DNA from: Silene latifolia
Taxonomy: Eukaryota; Streptophyta; Magnoliopsida; Caryophyllales; Caryophyllaceae
DNA: 64,000 bases
Reading direction: 5' to 3'
Assembly: GCF_048544455.1 (NCBI RefSeq)
Contig: NC_133532.1
Coordinates: 88,987,156-89,051,155, forward strand
Shown: positions 22,356 through 34,195 of the stretch, piece by piece
How positions within the stretch are numbered: position 1 is the first letter of the stretch
Layout: each line of letters opens with the position of its first letter
Notes under the pieces: model-generated
Told to the model about the DNA's origin: nothing
Database searches by the model: none
Seen by the model: only the letters and a program-made list of their open reading frames with translations
Position numbers and translations under genes: made by a program

Positions 22356-23258
22356 CCACCTCCTTTCTTTTCAGTGGGTTTTGACATAATTTCCTGTAGT
22401 CTGATTCGCTTTCGGTCCTTTTCACAGATCTGGCTATGTGAGAGACTCGAGTTGGTTGATCCACCGAAGGTTCCGGGTGCATATGAAGTGAGAAGCTTCA
22501 CTTCTCGTCATCGTCAATTTCCGACTGGGAAGAAGGAGCCTTTCTCGCGACAACGGCTTTCTGTCAATGATGGGTTACAAGTTAGATGGGCTTTACCCTG
22601 GCTTCGCCTTATCGTAGTTACTGGTTATTTGAAACTGATAAAACCAGACATCTCACTCTTTTGGGCATGGAGTCGTCAACCCATATCTATCCGGACCGTG
22701 TTCTTCGGCAGGTCAGTCGTCGGCAACGGATTCCCGCTGTTGAGCCTGTTAGCGGCCAAGTCCAAGGAGTGACTCTTGCGAGGTGCAATGCATGTTAAAG
22801 TCTTGGACTCGGAGGACTATCTGGCATATTTCTGAGCCATTTGCTTCTACTTAGGTGTCACCCTCTTATATTTGTAGTGGACTATTGAACCTTCTTTCAA
22901 GGCCCGGAGGAAACTTTACGCGGACGAAGTCGTTGATTACAAATACCACAAGAGAGGGGAGAAGAACCGAGAATTCTTTACTGGGACGACCCCGATTTTA
23001 TCTAGGCCCGAAACAGAGACTAACTCGACTACTAGGACTGACTCTTTGGTTTCAGATGTGTGGAAGAGGTTAGGTCTGAGAAATGAAAGTGGGCTGACAC
23101 TTGCAGAAAGACTTGGTCCTCGACCTAGTGTGAATGACACACTGGGCCCTTGGGAAGAATAGATGATTCCTCCGAAGAAAAGAGCCCGAGTGATGATGGG
23201 TGAGACTTCGTCTCGTCGTGACAGGGCGTGCGGCCCGGCTGAGGGTAGCAAAGAGTAG
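21618..23258 (+). pseudogene. antisense plant mobile domain (PMD)-like gene in Ogre-B
   Basis: A gene on the strand opposite to Ogre-B gag-pol. From the ATG at 21618 the N-terminal part contains FAILGGW and a Leu/Phe-rich helical core. After the intron come the LCERLEL segment and then, in another frame, TRHLTLLG, RVLRQ and RRQRIP. These are hallmarks of the plant mobile domain (PF10536, also called aminotransferase-like), found both in Ty3/gypsy and MULE transposons and in host genes such as MAIL1. The C-terminal part (22910-23258) is charged and ends at TAG 23256-23258. An in-frame TAA at 22134-22136 and at least one frameshift near 22600 disable it. The function inside retrotransposons is unknown. 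Confidence 0.65.
22254..22427 (+). other. intron of the PMD-like gene with 36-T run
   Basis: Donor CAG|GTATGT and acceptor TTTTCACAG flank 174 bp. Removing it joins the TRLLQ and IWLCERL segments, which are adjacent in the family. The intron is extremely T-rich, with an uninterrupted run of 36 T at 22318-22353. The length is a multiple of three, so the frame happens to stay open through it. Confidence 0.65.
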
Positions 23259-23620
23259 CCTTCGATATTACTATCTATTATTACTATTACTGTTTGTGTG
23301 CTTTCCTTTTTAGTTGTGTGAGATGGGCTTCGCCTAGAATAAAATATTATAACGGGCTTCGCCCGGAATTTAGAATAAATAAAAACTTATTATTTATTAG
23401 AAATACCCAGTTTCTGCATCAAAAATTCCATTTTTGCTTTATATGTTTCGGTTTTACTCTTAACTAAGAGTTGCCTACGTATCTGCTTTGCAACAGAGTC
23501 AAACCGAGTCTGTAGTTCTCACATAAAATATTGCATGCAGTGTAAACAACTCGCAACTTATTCTAAAATCATTTGCAATTCAAAAATTATTTCATAACAT
23601 TTGAGAATGAGGTCATCAAG
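23259..23620 (-). other. Ogre-B 3' UTR next to pol
   Basis: Non-coding DNA directly downstream of pol on the minus strand. It contains GATACGTAGGCAACTC (near 23470), an Ogre-type signature that recurs at about 20290, and two GGGCTTCGCC motifs. The pol stop codon is at the LINE's left target duplication (codons for Lys-Lys-Phe-Tyr-Pro, then TGA). Confidence 0.6.
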
Positions 23621-23634
23621 GATAGAATTTCTTC
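23621..23634. repeat. LINE target-site duplication (left)
   Basis: GATAGAATTTCTTC, identical to 26081-26094. It is followed by a run of T, which is the poly(A) tail of the minus-strand LINE. Confidence 0.9.
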
Positions 23635-26080
23635 TTTTTTTTTTGCTAAAATGTAAGCATTATCATTGATGAAGCAAAGTTTACAAACCATTTTCCAAAC
23701 AAATACATTTTTCAGACTATTATATATTTTGCGCACTAGATATTAACTTGAAGTACATTTGACAACCATATAGAATCAGACTGTTTGATTCCATACAGCT
23801 TACATTGAGAAAATCTAGTTCTAAGGCTGACTTAAATCTGCTTTGCGACATTCTCAGATTTATCAACAGATAAAGTTAGACGAGCACTATTCCTCTGAAA
23901 CCATATAGCATACCAGCAAGCTAGGAGAGCTGCAGTAGCCATAGACTTCTTGATTCTACTCCATCTTCTTCTTGTAAAGGGTTCCAAACTATTCATCTGA
24001 GTGAGATCAGCTGAAAGCCAGGAAAAAATATTCTACAGCACGACCTTACTGAACTGACACTCTGAAAACAAATGTTTCTGGGTTTCAGAGCACTGCATAT
24101 AAATGCAGCATAAATCATCTGCACAGACTTGAAAACTTTTCAGCCTATCCTTCAACATCAGCCCCTGATAAACAATAATACATACAATAAAAGAATGCTT
24201 AGGTGCTGCCAGAGGACACCAGACTGATCTATACCAGTGCACCTGAGCCCTCTTCTCTCTTACCCACTCATAACAACTTCTGACAGTATAATTCCCCACA
24301 CCAATACACCACTGACCATCCAAAAAACCCTCCTTAATAGTCTCCTTCACACTGTAAACTTTCTTCCAATACCATGTAACATCAGAAGTAGGTTTATAAT
24401 CTAACCAGGTAGAGTTTTTTAAGTAGATGTGATTCACCCATTGAACCCACAACCTGTCAAGTTGACTAAATAACCACCATACTAATTTACCAACCATTGC
24501 CATATTCCAACTATAGCTTTGATGCAATCCCAGGCCCCACTCCCTCTTAGGGACACAAACTTTATGACACCCAACAGAAGGGGTTTTATTATACTCAGTG
24601 TTTCCTTCCCAAAGGAAATTCCTACAAATAGCATCAACTCTATTAAGCACTCCTTTGGGTAAAACAAACATAGCAGCCCAGTAGTTATGCATAGTGGATA
24701 AAACAGAAGACACCAAGACAAGTCTTCCAGCATAGGATAATTTTTTAGCTCCCAAACTTCTGATCCTATCCACTATCTTATCTATAAGCACTCCACAATC
24801 TTTCTTCTTCAGCCTACGTGCAGTAATTGGTACCCCAAGGTTTTGCCTTCTAAAAACCCAGATACAGAAAGAATTTCCTTCCTGAGACTATTACTGACAC
24901 CATTAAAGTAAGCACATGATTTCTGAGCATTCATCTTAAGACCTGATGCTACAGAAAAGGCAGAGTAGGCTCTTAACAAAACCATAATTAAATGTGCATT
25001 CCCTTTGCAAAACAAAAGTAGATCATCAGCAAACATAAGATGAGTTAACTTCATTTCTTTGCACAAGGGGTGATAGTTAAAACGAAGTTTTTCAGTAGCA
25101 CATTTGATAATTCTACTCAAGTATTCCATACTCAAGGTAAATAAAAGAGGTGACATGGGGTCACTTTGCCTAAGGCCTCTCTTTCCTGGAAAGAAGCCAA
25201 AGGTTTCATCCTTTAGAGGAATTGAGAATGATGCACTAGACACACATTCCATAATCAAATCTTTGAATTGACAGGGAAACCTAAAAGCAGTTAATAACTC
25301 TCCCAAAAATTTCCAGCTCACAGAATCATATGCCTTCATCAAGTCCATCTTGAATATACACCTAGGTGAGCAAGCTTGTCTATTATACAACCTCACAAGA
25401 TCCTCACATACAATTATATTCTCAATAATGCTCCTACCCTTGATGAATCCTCCCTGGTTTAACCTAATTATATCAGGCAATACATCAGCAAGTCTAGCAC
25501 AAATTAGCTTGGATACACACTTGTATAACACATTGCAACAAGCAATGGGTCTGAATTGGGTAACATGGGTGGGCATCTTACACTTAGGTATTAAAGTAAG
25601 TATTGTGATGTTTAATTGTTTGAGGAGCTTACCAGATCTAAAAACATCTTTGACAGCATCACATACCTCACCACCTATTACACTCCATGAATCCTTGAAA
25701 AAGGCACTAGAATATCCGCCCAGGTGCCTTATGATCAGGAATAGAAAAAATAGCTGCTTTAATCTCGTCATTGGTCACAGGTTTCAGCAATATAGCAGCA
25801 TGAGTATCAGTGCACACCCCGCCTTTCCTGATGATTTTGGCATTTACAGGAACAGTTTGGATCTCAGTCCCCAACAGTTGGATGTAGTAATTGAGAAAAG
25901 CATTTTGAACTTGCTGAGGATCATCATGTTCCTGACCATGAATATCTTTGATAGACAACACCTGATTCCTCAAAAAATGGCTTTTGATAACCCCATGAAA
26001 ATATTTTGAGTTGCAATCCCCATCCTTAATCCAACTAGCCTTTGCTTTTTGCCTTAGGAAAAGAGTACATGCTTCTTTCA
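23635..26080 (-). mobile_element. LINE (L1-type), 5'-truncated
   Basis: A 2446-bp non-LTR element on the minus strand, with a short poly(A) tail at the left end (T run 23635-23644) and a perfect 14-bp target duplication. The 5' end, including ORF1 and the endonuclease, is missing, the usual result of aborted target-primed reverse transcription. The insertion lies five codons before the Ogre-B pol stop and the duplication carries part of those codons. Confidence 0.92.
24033..26080 (-). pseudogene. LINE ORF2: reverse transcriptase and C-terminal zinc-binding domain
   Basis: ORF2 polyprotein remnant of an L1-type LINE. In order on the minus strand: the linker after the endonuclease (26080-25707), reverse transcriptase (25771-24809) with PKC, QFRPI, GF(I)KGRSI, MDLMKAYDSVSW and the active-site segment FADDLLLF near 25030, then the thumb and zf-RVT-like region (24791-24033) with the spaced C...C...H...C at its end. 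Frames are broken near 25740 and 24800. The Asp-Asp pair is intact, but the endonuclease is gone, so the copy is dead on arrival. Confidence 0.9.
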
Positions 26081-26094
26081 GATAGAATTTCTTC
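26081..26094. repeat. LINE target-site duplication (right)
   Basis: GATAGAATTTCTTC, identical to 23621-23634, and part of the Ogre-B pol codons for Lys-Lys-Phe-Tyr. Confidence 0.9.
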
Positions 26095-27120
26095 AGCTGG
26101 TCCAAATTCGTAGGATTTGTGAAGTCATTCCCATCCAAATCTGTTAATTGAATAGCGCCTCCTGACAGAATCTTCTTTACCAAATAAGGGCCTGCCCAAT
26201 TTGGTTTAAACTGACCCCTCAGGTCAATAGGTAACAAAGCTCTGACTGACTTGAGAACCAGCTCACCCTTACTAATTCCCCTTGGTTTTACCTTTTTGTT
26301 GAAAGCTCTCTCTATCCTTTTCTGGTAGAGTTGGACATGGTACAATGCGTTCAAACGTCGCTCATCGAGCATAACTAGCGAATAATATCTTGCTTGACTC
26401 AATATGCTTCTTGAACCTGACTTTCTAGGAGGATCCTTAGGGATGATACTTCTAACTCAACTGGTTTAACCGCTTCCATTCCATATACTAAGTAGTACGG
26501 GGTTGCTCCCGTGGCTGTTCTAATTGAAGTTCTATACCCCCATAATGCAAAGGGTATCTTTTCTGGCCTTTCTTTATGTTGTCGGACATCTTATTTAAGA
26601 TAGTTGTAATTGCTTTGTTGGAAGCCTTTATGGCACCATTCGTCTGTGGTCGGTATGGTGATGACTTGTGATGTTTGATTTTATACTTTTCAAGTATAAC
26701 CTCGGTCTCAGCTTGGAAATTAGTTTCATGATCACTGATAAACTCATGTGGTACTCCGTACCGGCAAATGATGTCATTCTGAATGAACTCTGCTACTTGC
26801 TTTACTTTCAGCACTTTGTAAGACTTAGCCTCTACCCACTTCGCAAAGTAGTCGATTGCAACAAGGATAAAACAATGCCCTCCAGTTCCTGATGGGTGTA
26901 TTTTTCCGATGATGTCGATTCCACAGGTTAAAAATGGCCAGTGTGACGTCATGGTGTATAACTTAGAAGGTGCCACATGCTGTACATTTGCGAATATCTG
27001 AAAATTGTGACAGTGCCTCACATATTTGCAACAATATGTTTCCATCGTTGATCAATAATAACCAAGTCTCATGAGTTTTCGGACTAACATATGGGCATTC
27101 ATGTGTGGCCCACACACACC
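26095..27120 (-). pseudogene. Ogre-B integrase
   Basis: Integrase of the Ogre-B polyprotein, which inserts element DNA. The zinc-finger end (C..VRHCHNFQ) lies near 27010. The catalytic core (27045-26488) has the first Asp in GIDIIG, a second in SDHETNF, and NGAIKASNK where the third acidic residue should be: the expected Glu codon GAG is AAG (Lys, near 26626), which should kill catalysis. The C-terminal domain (26402-26095) has GELVLK and WAGPYLV motifs. Stops and shifts occur near 27050 and 26410-26490. Confidence 0.85.
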
Positions 27121-27362
27121 GTCATGGACTTCTTATATAACCTTTTCAACTGTCGGTTTATCGATGCATCGCAACAAAACACCTTGAGCCGTCTTTGTGT
27201 ACAATTGCCCGTCATCGGTTTTAATGAACGGGGCGGATAACATTCATAGGGCGCATTTTCCACGCATGTCAAGGTCAGGAGGATACTCTCCTATTTCCTT
27301 GAACTTCAAAATGACTGTGTACCAGGGTTCGGTTTCACCTTCCTCGGTATCATTGATTACAT

Positions 27363-29458
27363 TTACATAGGCAGGTGATGATCTTCGTTCGACACATGTT
27401 GAATACTGTCTATGTGGTTGGGAATGTTGATCAAAGCAACTAACTTGGACAATGCATCTACGAATTGGTTTTCCTCTCTCGGGAGGTGAACATATCGAAT
27501 GTCTTCTAAGTATTTTGCCAATTCTTTGATTCTGGTTTGATACGGGGCTAAACTTTGACTTCTAATTTTCCATGACCCACCCACTTGATTGATCACAAGG
27601 GACGAATCTCCATGAACTATCAACTTTTTCACACCCCAATCTAGAGCACTGCATAAACCAAGCAAACATGCTTCTTATTCGGCGGCGTTGTTAGTGACGT
27701 TAAAATCTAGTTTGATGGACACTGGCACGTGTTCACCCGTTGGTGAGATAAGAAGTATACCTAATCTATATCCCATATAGTTCGATGCTCCATCGAAATA
27801 AAAATCCCATACGTCATTCTCAACGTGTACCACGCTTTCGTTGGGAAAGGAACAGGTGTCAATGACTTCTGTTTCTTCGATCGGAATATCGGCGAGGAAA
27901 TCGGCAACCGCCCTTCCCTTGATCAGCTTCAAAGGTACATATTTGAGATCAAACTCTGATAACATGAGGGTCCATCTCGACATTCTTCCATTTAGCACTA
28001 GTTTTTCAAACAAGTACTTGGTCGGATCCCTTTTTGAGTAGACACACACACACACTGTAGCTGAGCATGTAATGTCTTAATTTCTTCATTGCCCAGACTA
28101 GGGCCAGACACGTCTTTTCAAGAGGTGTGTACTTTAATTCATAGTCTAAGAACTTTTTATTGATGTAGCAAATAGCTCTTTCTTCTTTGTCAACTGTTTG
28201 GGCTAACATAGCCTCCATTGTCGTATCCGTAACAGTTATATATAGTGATAATGGCAGCCCGGCTACTGGTGGGCTCAAAACTGGCGGAGAAGACATCCCC
28301 TTTTTTTTATCGAATGCGGCCTGACACTGGTTATCCCACATAACATGTTCCCGACCTTCAGTTTCTTAAAGATCGGCTCACAAATCATCGTCAACTTCAC
28401 AACGAAACGGCTTATGTACTGAACTCTTCCCAAAAAACCTCGAATTTCTTTCTCGGTCTCGAGATGGGGCATTTCCATAATGGGTTTGATCTTTGATGGG
28501 CCTACTTTTATGCAATGGTGGCTAACGATATGAACAGTTTGCCGGAGGTGACCCCAAAAGCACACTTTTGTGGATTCAGTCTCATGTTGTACTTTTGCAA
28601 TCTTTGAAAGAATTTTCGTAGTGCTCCGAGATGACCACTACGTTCCTTTGACTTGACTATCATGTCATCGACATAAACTTCAACTTCTTTGTGCATCATA
28701 TCATGTAGTAACGTCGTTGCAGTTCTCTGGTATGTTGCCCCGGCATTTATCATATCGAAAGGCATTACTGTGTAACAATAGGTTCCCCATTGTGATGTGA
28801 ATGTTGTCTTACTCATGTCTTCCTCAGCCATCTTAATCTGATTGTAACCGGCATATCCATCTATGAAAGATAGTAATGCATGACTCGTGGTATTGTCAAA
28901 CAAGATATTGATGTGAGGTAATGGAAAGTCGTCCTTCGGACTAGCTTTGTTCAGATCCCGAAAGTCCACGCACACGCGAACTTTACCATCTTTCTTAGGT
29001 ACTGGCACTACATTGGTTACCCAATCCGAATATTCTGACATTTTGATGAACCCGGCTCTGAGATGTTTATCAATTTCTTCATTAACTTTTAAAGACCATT
29101 GCGAACGCATTCAGCGTAGCTTCTGCTTTACTGGTTTGAACCCTGGTTTGATCGGAATCTTTTATTCTGCAATTTCCCTATCAATTCCCGACATGTCTTT
29201 GTAAGACCATGCGAAAACATCTTTGAACTAAAACAGTAGGTCAATGAACCCTTGTCTTTCTGCGGGATCTAAGGTAGTCCCTATCTTAAGCTCCCGTGGT
29301 TCTAAGGTGGTTCCCACATTGATGGTTTTGGTATCTTCGATCACTGAGTTTCTTTGGTCATATTCTTCTAACCCTTTAACCAATTGTGGAGGTGGTTCCA
29401 GATCCTCTTCATCTTCTTCAATCTGTTCGCCTTCAGCCTCATTCTCAATGTTACTACT
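27363..29458 (-). pseudogene. Ogre-B reverse transcriptase and two RNase H domains
   Basis: Minus strand, in order: the acidic linker that precedes reverse transcriptase in Ogre/Tat (29458-29228), reverse transcriptase (29110-28508, on to 28275) with VPVPKKDGKVRVCVDFRDLN and the active site YVDDMIVK intact, the RT-linked RNase H (28341-28006), and a second, Tat-specific RNase H (27.9-27.36 kb) with FYFDGASN and HGDSSLV. Frameshifts occur near 28550, 28300 and 28050, and stops near 29226, 29150 and 27670. The linker continues across the Tat-1 insertion into 59272 upward. Confidence 0.85.
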
Positions 29459-30236
29459 TGTTTTAGCAGGATTTCTCACAAGGATAAAGTCGTGCCAGGG
29501 ATTTAATTGCAGGGTAATCTAACTCAAATAATTAAGCCTGACTAGTACGACTGATTGCTTAAAGAGCAAAAACCAAAGTGAGACACACAGAGTTATACGT
29601 GGAAAAACCCTGGGAATAAGGGAAAAAACCACGGGCCCCAAGCTAGGAGGGATTGTTACTATCTTTTAGAGTATCCTGACAGGGAATGTGTATGTTAGGC
29701 TATGAATAAAGTATGAATGGTTAATAATTATGCTTAAGTAGATTACAATGATAAAACGACAGTAAGTGTGAGTGAATAGTCGATGATCCTTCCTTCTTCT
29801 GCTGCTTGTTATTTATACTTTGCTTACAACAGCTCTTTCAAGGTTGTTTTGGATGTTCTTAGCAAATAGGCCTCGTGCCCTATTTACCCCTAGGTGGTTG
29901 GTTGACTCTATAATCTGCCTGCCGTTATCTTTGCTCGGTCAATAGCTCCATATTCTTCGTATATTATGTTTAATAGGTCTTGCAAGAAAGTAGGAGTCGT
30001 CTCTCTAGGTTTTAGTTGTGCTTTAGTTCTTGCCTGACTTGATCTGGTAGTGTCCTTCACACGGCTGGTGAGACATTCCTTCATGCCTGGCCTAGTAGAT
30101 GGCCTGACCCATCTTTTCTTCCTGGCTGGCACATGCTCAAGTGTTGTATGCCTTGTATTGGATTGCTTCTGTTCAGGCTTAGCTTTGGTGTTGCCTGATT
30201 GTTGTCTGGTAAGGCAGGAGAATTCTTGGCCCAACA
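29459..30236 (-). repeat. Tat-1 3' LTR
   Basis: Starts TGTTTTAGCAGG and ends GGCCCAACA on the plus strand, and pairs with 58489-59266. Same length, 778 bp, about 6% different by hand count. Confidence 0.92.
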
Positions 30237-30252
30237 ATTGCCCCTTATCTCC
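30237..30252 (-). other. Tat-1 polypurine tract
   Basis: GGAGATAAGGGGCAAT on the minus strand directly abuts the TGTTGGGCC LTR start. Tat-2 (AAGGGGCAAT, 34836-34845) and Tat-3 (AGATAAGGGGCAAT, 45227-45240) have the same tract. Confidence 0.85.
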
Positions 30253-30454
30253 TTATTCTTATTGGATCTGGCCAGGGATAAGGAGATAAAAAATCAGGCC
30301 AAGCGAAAATTATAAGAATCATTTATCGTAAAAGAGTTTGAGCTCCTTTCAACTTCCTTAACGGCTAGTGATCATAAATGAGGTAGTTTCATCAAACCCT
30401 AGGAGAGTCATGATTGGACTCATCCACTTGTGTTATCCATTGGACTTTTGCGGT

Positions 30455-30461
30455 TATAAAA
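30455..30461 (+). promoter_or_regulatory. TATA box of the Tat-1 antisense gene
   Basis: TATAAAA, 136 bp before the ATG at 30591. TATA boxes occur at a similar distance in Tat-2 (35037) and Tat-3 (45030, minus strand). Confidence 0.55.
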
Positions 30462-30590
30462 TGCTATGAGCCGTTTTTTGCTTCTATATTCCCATTCTTC
30501 AATTCTCTAAACGTTCTTTCTCTTCTCTCTAATTCCTTTATGATATAAACCTTCCTTTGAAAATCAACTTTATATTCCAATCATTCAAAA

Positions 30591-32780
30591 ATGGCCGGCG
30601 GAAGGAGAAGGGTTGTTGCACCAAAGGTTGTTGGGGCTGATCAGGCTTCGATGGTAGTAGATGTCCCAGAAATTATTCCTGAGGATAAAGTTATGGAAAT
30701 TTCTGCCCCTGCAGAAATTATGTCTATCACTCATAAGGGTGTTACTTTTGCCCCTGTAAAATCATTATCTGCTTCCTTCCCTGAGGCCAACCAATTGAAG
30801 CCTTCTTTCGAACATTATTTGAAAGGTAGAGGTCTACTTCCTTCTGGTGCTAAGGTCTGGGTTCCTAAGAGTGGTCCAGTCAGGGCTAATAACTGGCGTA
30901 GTCCTGGCTGGTTTCGCATCTTCGAATGGGCATTCAAAGGGGGTTGCAGGCTTCCATTTTCTCCATTTATGGTCGAGGTTATCAGGGCCGTCAAGGTTGC
31001 TCCTTTTCAAATTATGCCGTTGGTTTGGAAGATTGTTCAATCTGTTGAACATCTATGTACCAAGCACAACTTGGTGATTACTCTTGAGGATTTCAAGAAT
31101 GTTTATTATTTGGAAAGTAATACCACTGGATGCTTCAACCTTCGAGTCAAGGCAAAGATGACTCATCTGATAATCAACTTTGATTCAGGCGATGATAAGG
31201 GTTGGGCCACAACCTATATGTTCATCAGGGCAGATTCTGTTGCCCCTGATCTGGATTATCTTAACTATCCGGTTGTGGAGGGTGGTAAGTTCTTTTTCCC
31301 TGCATTCAATTCAAATTATAGTAGCATGTAAATTAAATTTTAATGGTAAACTTACTTGTGTTGTGTCACAATAGCTGACTGGGCTTGTGATCCTGATGCT
31401 GAAGGGTCGGCTGACCGGATTGAAGCTTTTATGGCCTTGCCAGGTGAGGAGAGGACGTGGCCTGCCTGTCTTGGTCAAGAGCCCTTACCTCATTTCAAGA
31501 AGGCTAAATTGAGCACTTACAAGGCTGCTAGAGGTGGCAAGGCTTCAGGGGCCTCATCATCAGGCAGTAAATGTTTGTCTTCTCTTTGTAGATTCTGATG
31601 GCTGAACATATGTTAGTATTACTGATATCGGATTTCGTCATGTGGGAACCAGGGCTTCTTCAAGGATTGCCAGTTTTGGCTTGTCCTTGGTAAAGGCAGG
31701 CGTTTCACCGATTATAGGGGAAAAGTCCCAGAGTAGTGAGGCTACATGTAGTGACATCACGCTTAAAGTCCAGGTCACTACTCACCAGGCTCAATTGGTG
31801 TCTCCTCTGGAGGTTGTGGTTGATGTTGATGAGCCTAGTCAGGCTGGTAGGGGAAAAAGGTAGGATGAGGCTTCTGAGGGAGTTGGTGGTGTGAGTGAAG
31901 TTAGGAAGGTTAGGGCTAGACTTGATGATGTTCAATTTGATAAGGAACAAATCCAGGCTCACTCTTTCCTAGTTGATGATCCTTACTACAAATATCAGGC
32001 TGAGGAAATGTCTGCTCAGGCAATGACTACTATGTACCGTTCTAGGGATTATGCTGCTAACCTGGTTACCATGCTGCAGGAGGTATGATTCTTTTCTCAT
32101 TAGTTTTGTTTTGTTTGTATGTTTTTGTTATAGCTTGCCTGTTGTGTGATCTTCTTGCTGAATGTAAACGACATGTTGAGGGGTGCTTGTGAGCTGGAAT
32201 CTTCAAATGACAAAAAAAAGAAACTTTGGACTGGGAGGTGCAATGCTTGAAGAAGGATGCTGAATCTTTGAAGACGGACTTGGAAGAGTTTAAAAAGGAG
32301 AATGAGTCTTTGAATAAAGAGAATGAGGCAGGCAAGCCAAGGCTGGTTGTTGAAATGTCAAAATTGGGATCTGCTCAGAATGTTGTGAAGTCCATCCAGG
32401 CTAAGCTTGCTACAGTCCAGGAAGAATTGAAGGTTGAGAAGCAGGCTATGCAGAATCAATTGAAGGTAAATGAGGAGCTGGCTGCTGAAAGGGATGTGGT
32501 ACAGGGCAAATATAAGGATGCTGCCTTGTATTTCTTTGGCAAGGGTCGTGTAGACGCCATGAAGGAGCCTGTTGAAGTCAAGCCATATTGGAACCCGGAG
32601 CAAGAAATGGCTGATGTCAATACCACCTATCCTGATCTTTGCAAACTGCATGATGATGACGAGGTTGATTCTCCCCCGTCAAAAGAAAAAAGCGGTGAGG
32701 CTGACGAGGATGAGGATGATAGGGAGGAGGAGGCAGCTGATGAGGACATTGGTTCTGCTACTACTTCCAAGGCAGGCTAA
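30591..32780 (+). pseudogene. Tat-1 antisense accessory gene (four exons)
   Basis: A gene opposite to gag-pol, homologous to those of Tat-2 and Tat-3. Exon 1 (30591-31284) holds a globular domain with VRANNWRSPGW, AFKGGCRLPF and MPLVWKI segments, resembling the 'putative gypsy-type transposon' family (PF04195) in layout. Intron 1 is 31285-31374 (GTAAGT...ATAG). Exon 2 (31375-31566) contains GEERTWP. Intron 2 probably ends near 31645, but its acceptor reads GG, not AG. Exon 3 runs to 32082, with a stop at 31861. Exon 4 (about 32181-32780) is a long coiled coil followed by YFFGKGRVDAM and an acidic tail. The frame is disturbed near the A run at 32211-32220. Role unknown; domain assignment is by eye. 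Confidence 0.65.
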
Positions 32781-32804
32781 TAATTTAGTTTAGGGTAATA
32801 TTTT

Positions 32805-33310
32805 TTAGCCCATCCAGGGGGGTTGTTCCCTGGACAAACTATCTATGAATTTTTCGCTAGTTGGTATTCGTCCTACCCGGGGGGATGTTCCCTGGGCAAA
32901 CTTTGAATTTTTTGCTTTTTCCTTTGTATGGCCGAGGTTGTTTTCTTGTTCCATTGTGTGCCTTGGTCTGATTAGGTAGTACCTGCAATAATGCAATTTG
33001 AGCCATTTGTTAAGATAATGCATGTCAGGAGGACTTATGGCCCTCAATCCGTTCAGGAAATCGTGGCTTTTTTGCCTGTCTGGAGGGCTTTTTGAGTAAG
33101 AGGGGTGGTTGCCAGTCAGGAGGGCTTATGGCCCTCAGCCTGTCAGGAGGGCTTTAAGAAAAGTAGTCTGGTTTTATTTTACCATCATACGTGTCTTTTT
33201 ATACTGAGCTCAGTTTTTTATATGTTTTTTAGATGTGGCAAAGATGGCAATGTTTGTGAAGCATTTCTCAGATACTGTTCAGGTTGGTGGAGTGGCCCTC
33301 AATCCTGAAT
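32805..33310 (-). repeat. Tat-1 3'-UTR hairpins and GCCTGTCAGGAGGGCTTATG repeats
   Basis: Between the antisense gene and the end of pol. Two CCAGGG...CCCTGG-type hairpins (32816-32835, 32877-32896) are followed by four degenerate copies of a GTCAGGAGGGCTTATGGCCCTC unit (33023-33155) and the block GTGGAGTGGCCCTCAATC (33288-33305). The same three motifs occur in Tat-2 (47277-47720) and inverted in Tat-3 (42245-42860). Confidence 0.75.
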
Positions 33311-33602
33311 ATTTGTTTAAGCCTATAATTATATTGATCTAGATAATTATAGAAAAAGGCGTAAAACAAGTTTTCAGGATTTAAGATGGTAATTTGAAGC
33401 ATAAGGTAAAATTTGTAGTTTATATTAGGTAAGGGATAAGGTAAGAATATAACAAACAGGCAAAATTGCAATTAGCAAGAAAGCACATATAAGGAGCATA
33501 GAAAGACCATGGATTATTTCATTTAGAGAGTTTCACATAGAATTTTGCCAGGTAAGACATAAAGTTAATAGTCTTACCTGGTTGAAGCACAAGATAAGTA
33601 GT

Positions 33603-34190
33603 TTATACATGAAATAGTTTTAAGTGGGAGATGTTCAAGGATCTGGGGATTATTTCTCCATCCAGGTTCTGTAGCCTGTAGGCTCCCTGCCCTACTATTG
33701 AATCAATCAGGTAAGATCCTTCCCATGCAGGAGCAAGTTTGCCTGCATTCTTGTCTTTTGTATTTGGAAAGACTTTACGTAGGACCAAGTCTCCTTCCTT
33801 GAATACTCTAATATTCACATTTTTATTGTAGCTTGTGTCTATTGTTTGCTGGTAGGAAGCTATTCTAATCTTAGCTGCATCTCTTAATTCTTCAGCCCGG
33901 GTCAGGCTATCTTGCACTAGTGTCTTGTTTTCCTCTACGGTGTTCAGGCTGCTTCTAGTAGTTGGTACATGGATTTCTCCTGGGATCACTGCTTAGCTGC
34001 CATAGACCAGGGAGTAAGGGGTCCTGTGGATGTTTTAGGTGTAGTTCTGTCGGCCTAGAGGACTAAAGGGAGTTCTTCAGCCTATCCGCCTTTTCTTCTC
34101 TTTAGGTTTTTCTTCAGGCAGCCGATTACCACTTTGTTGTTGGATTCAGCCTGGCCGTTGGCTTTTGGATAGCCTGGTGTAGAGGTCACC
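33603..34190 (-). pseudogene. Tat-1 integrase, C-terminal half
   Basis: The part of integrase after the Tat-2 insertion. It begins with STPGYPKANGQAESNNK, which carries the catalytic Glu, and continues to the GDLVLRKV / WEGSYLIDSIVGQGAYRL C-terminal domain, ending LKLFHV and a stop at 33603. A stop occurs near 33990, and one indel lies near 34030. The first half is at 53652-54179. Confidence 0.85.
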
Positions 34191-34195
34191 AGATT
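34191..34195. repeat. target-site duplication AGATT (left)
   Basis: Matches AGATT at 53647-53651 exactly; these are the borders of Tat-2. Confidence 0.92.

Noticed and set aside
22183..22501. Lys-rich minus-strand frames opposite the T run
   Set aside because: Low-complexity translation of the poly(T) intron on the wrong strand.
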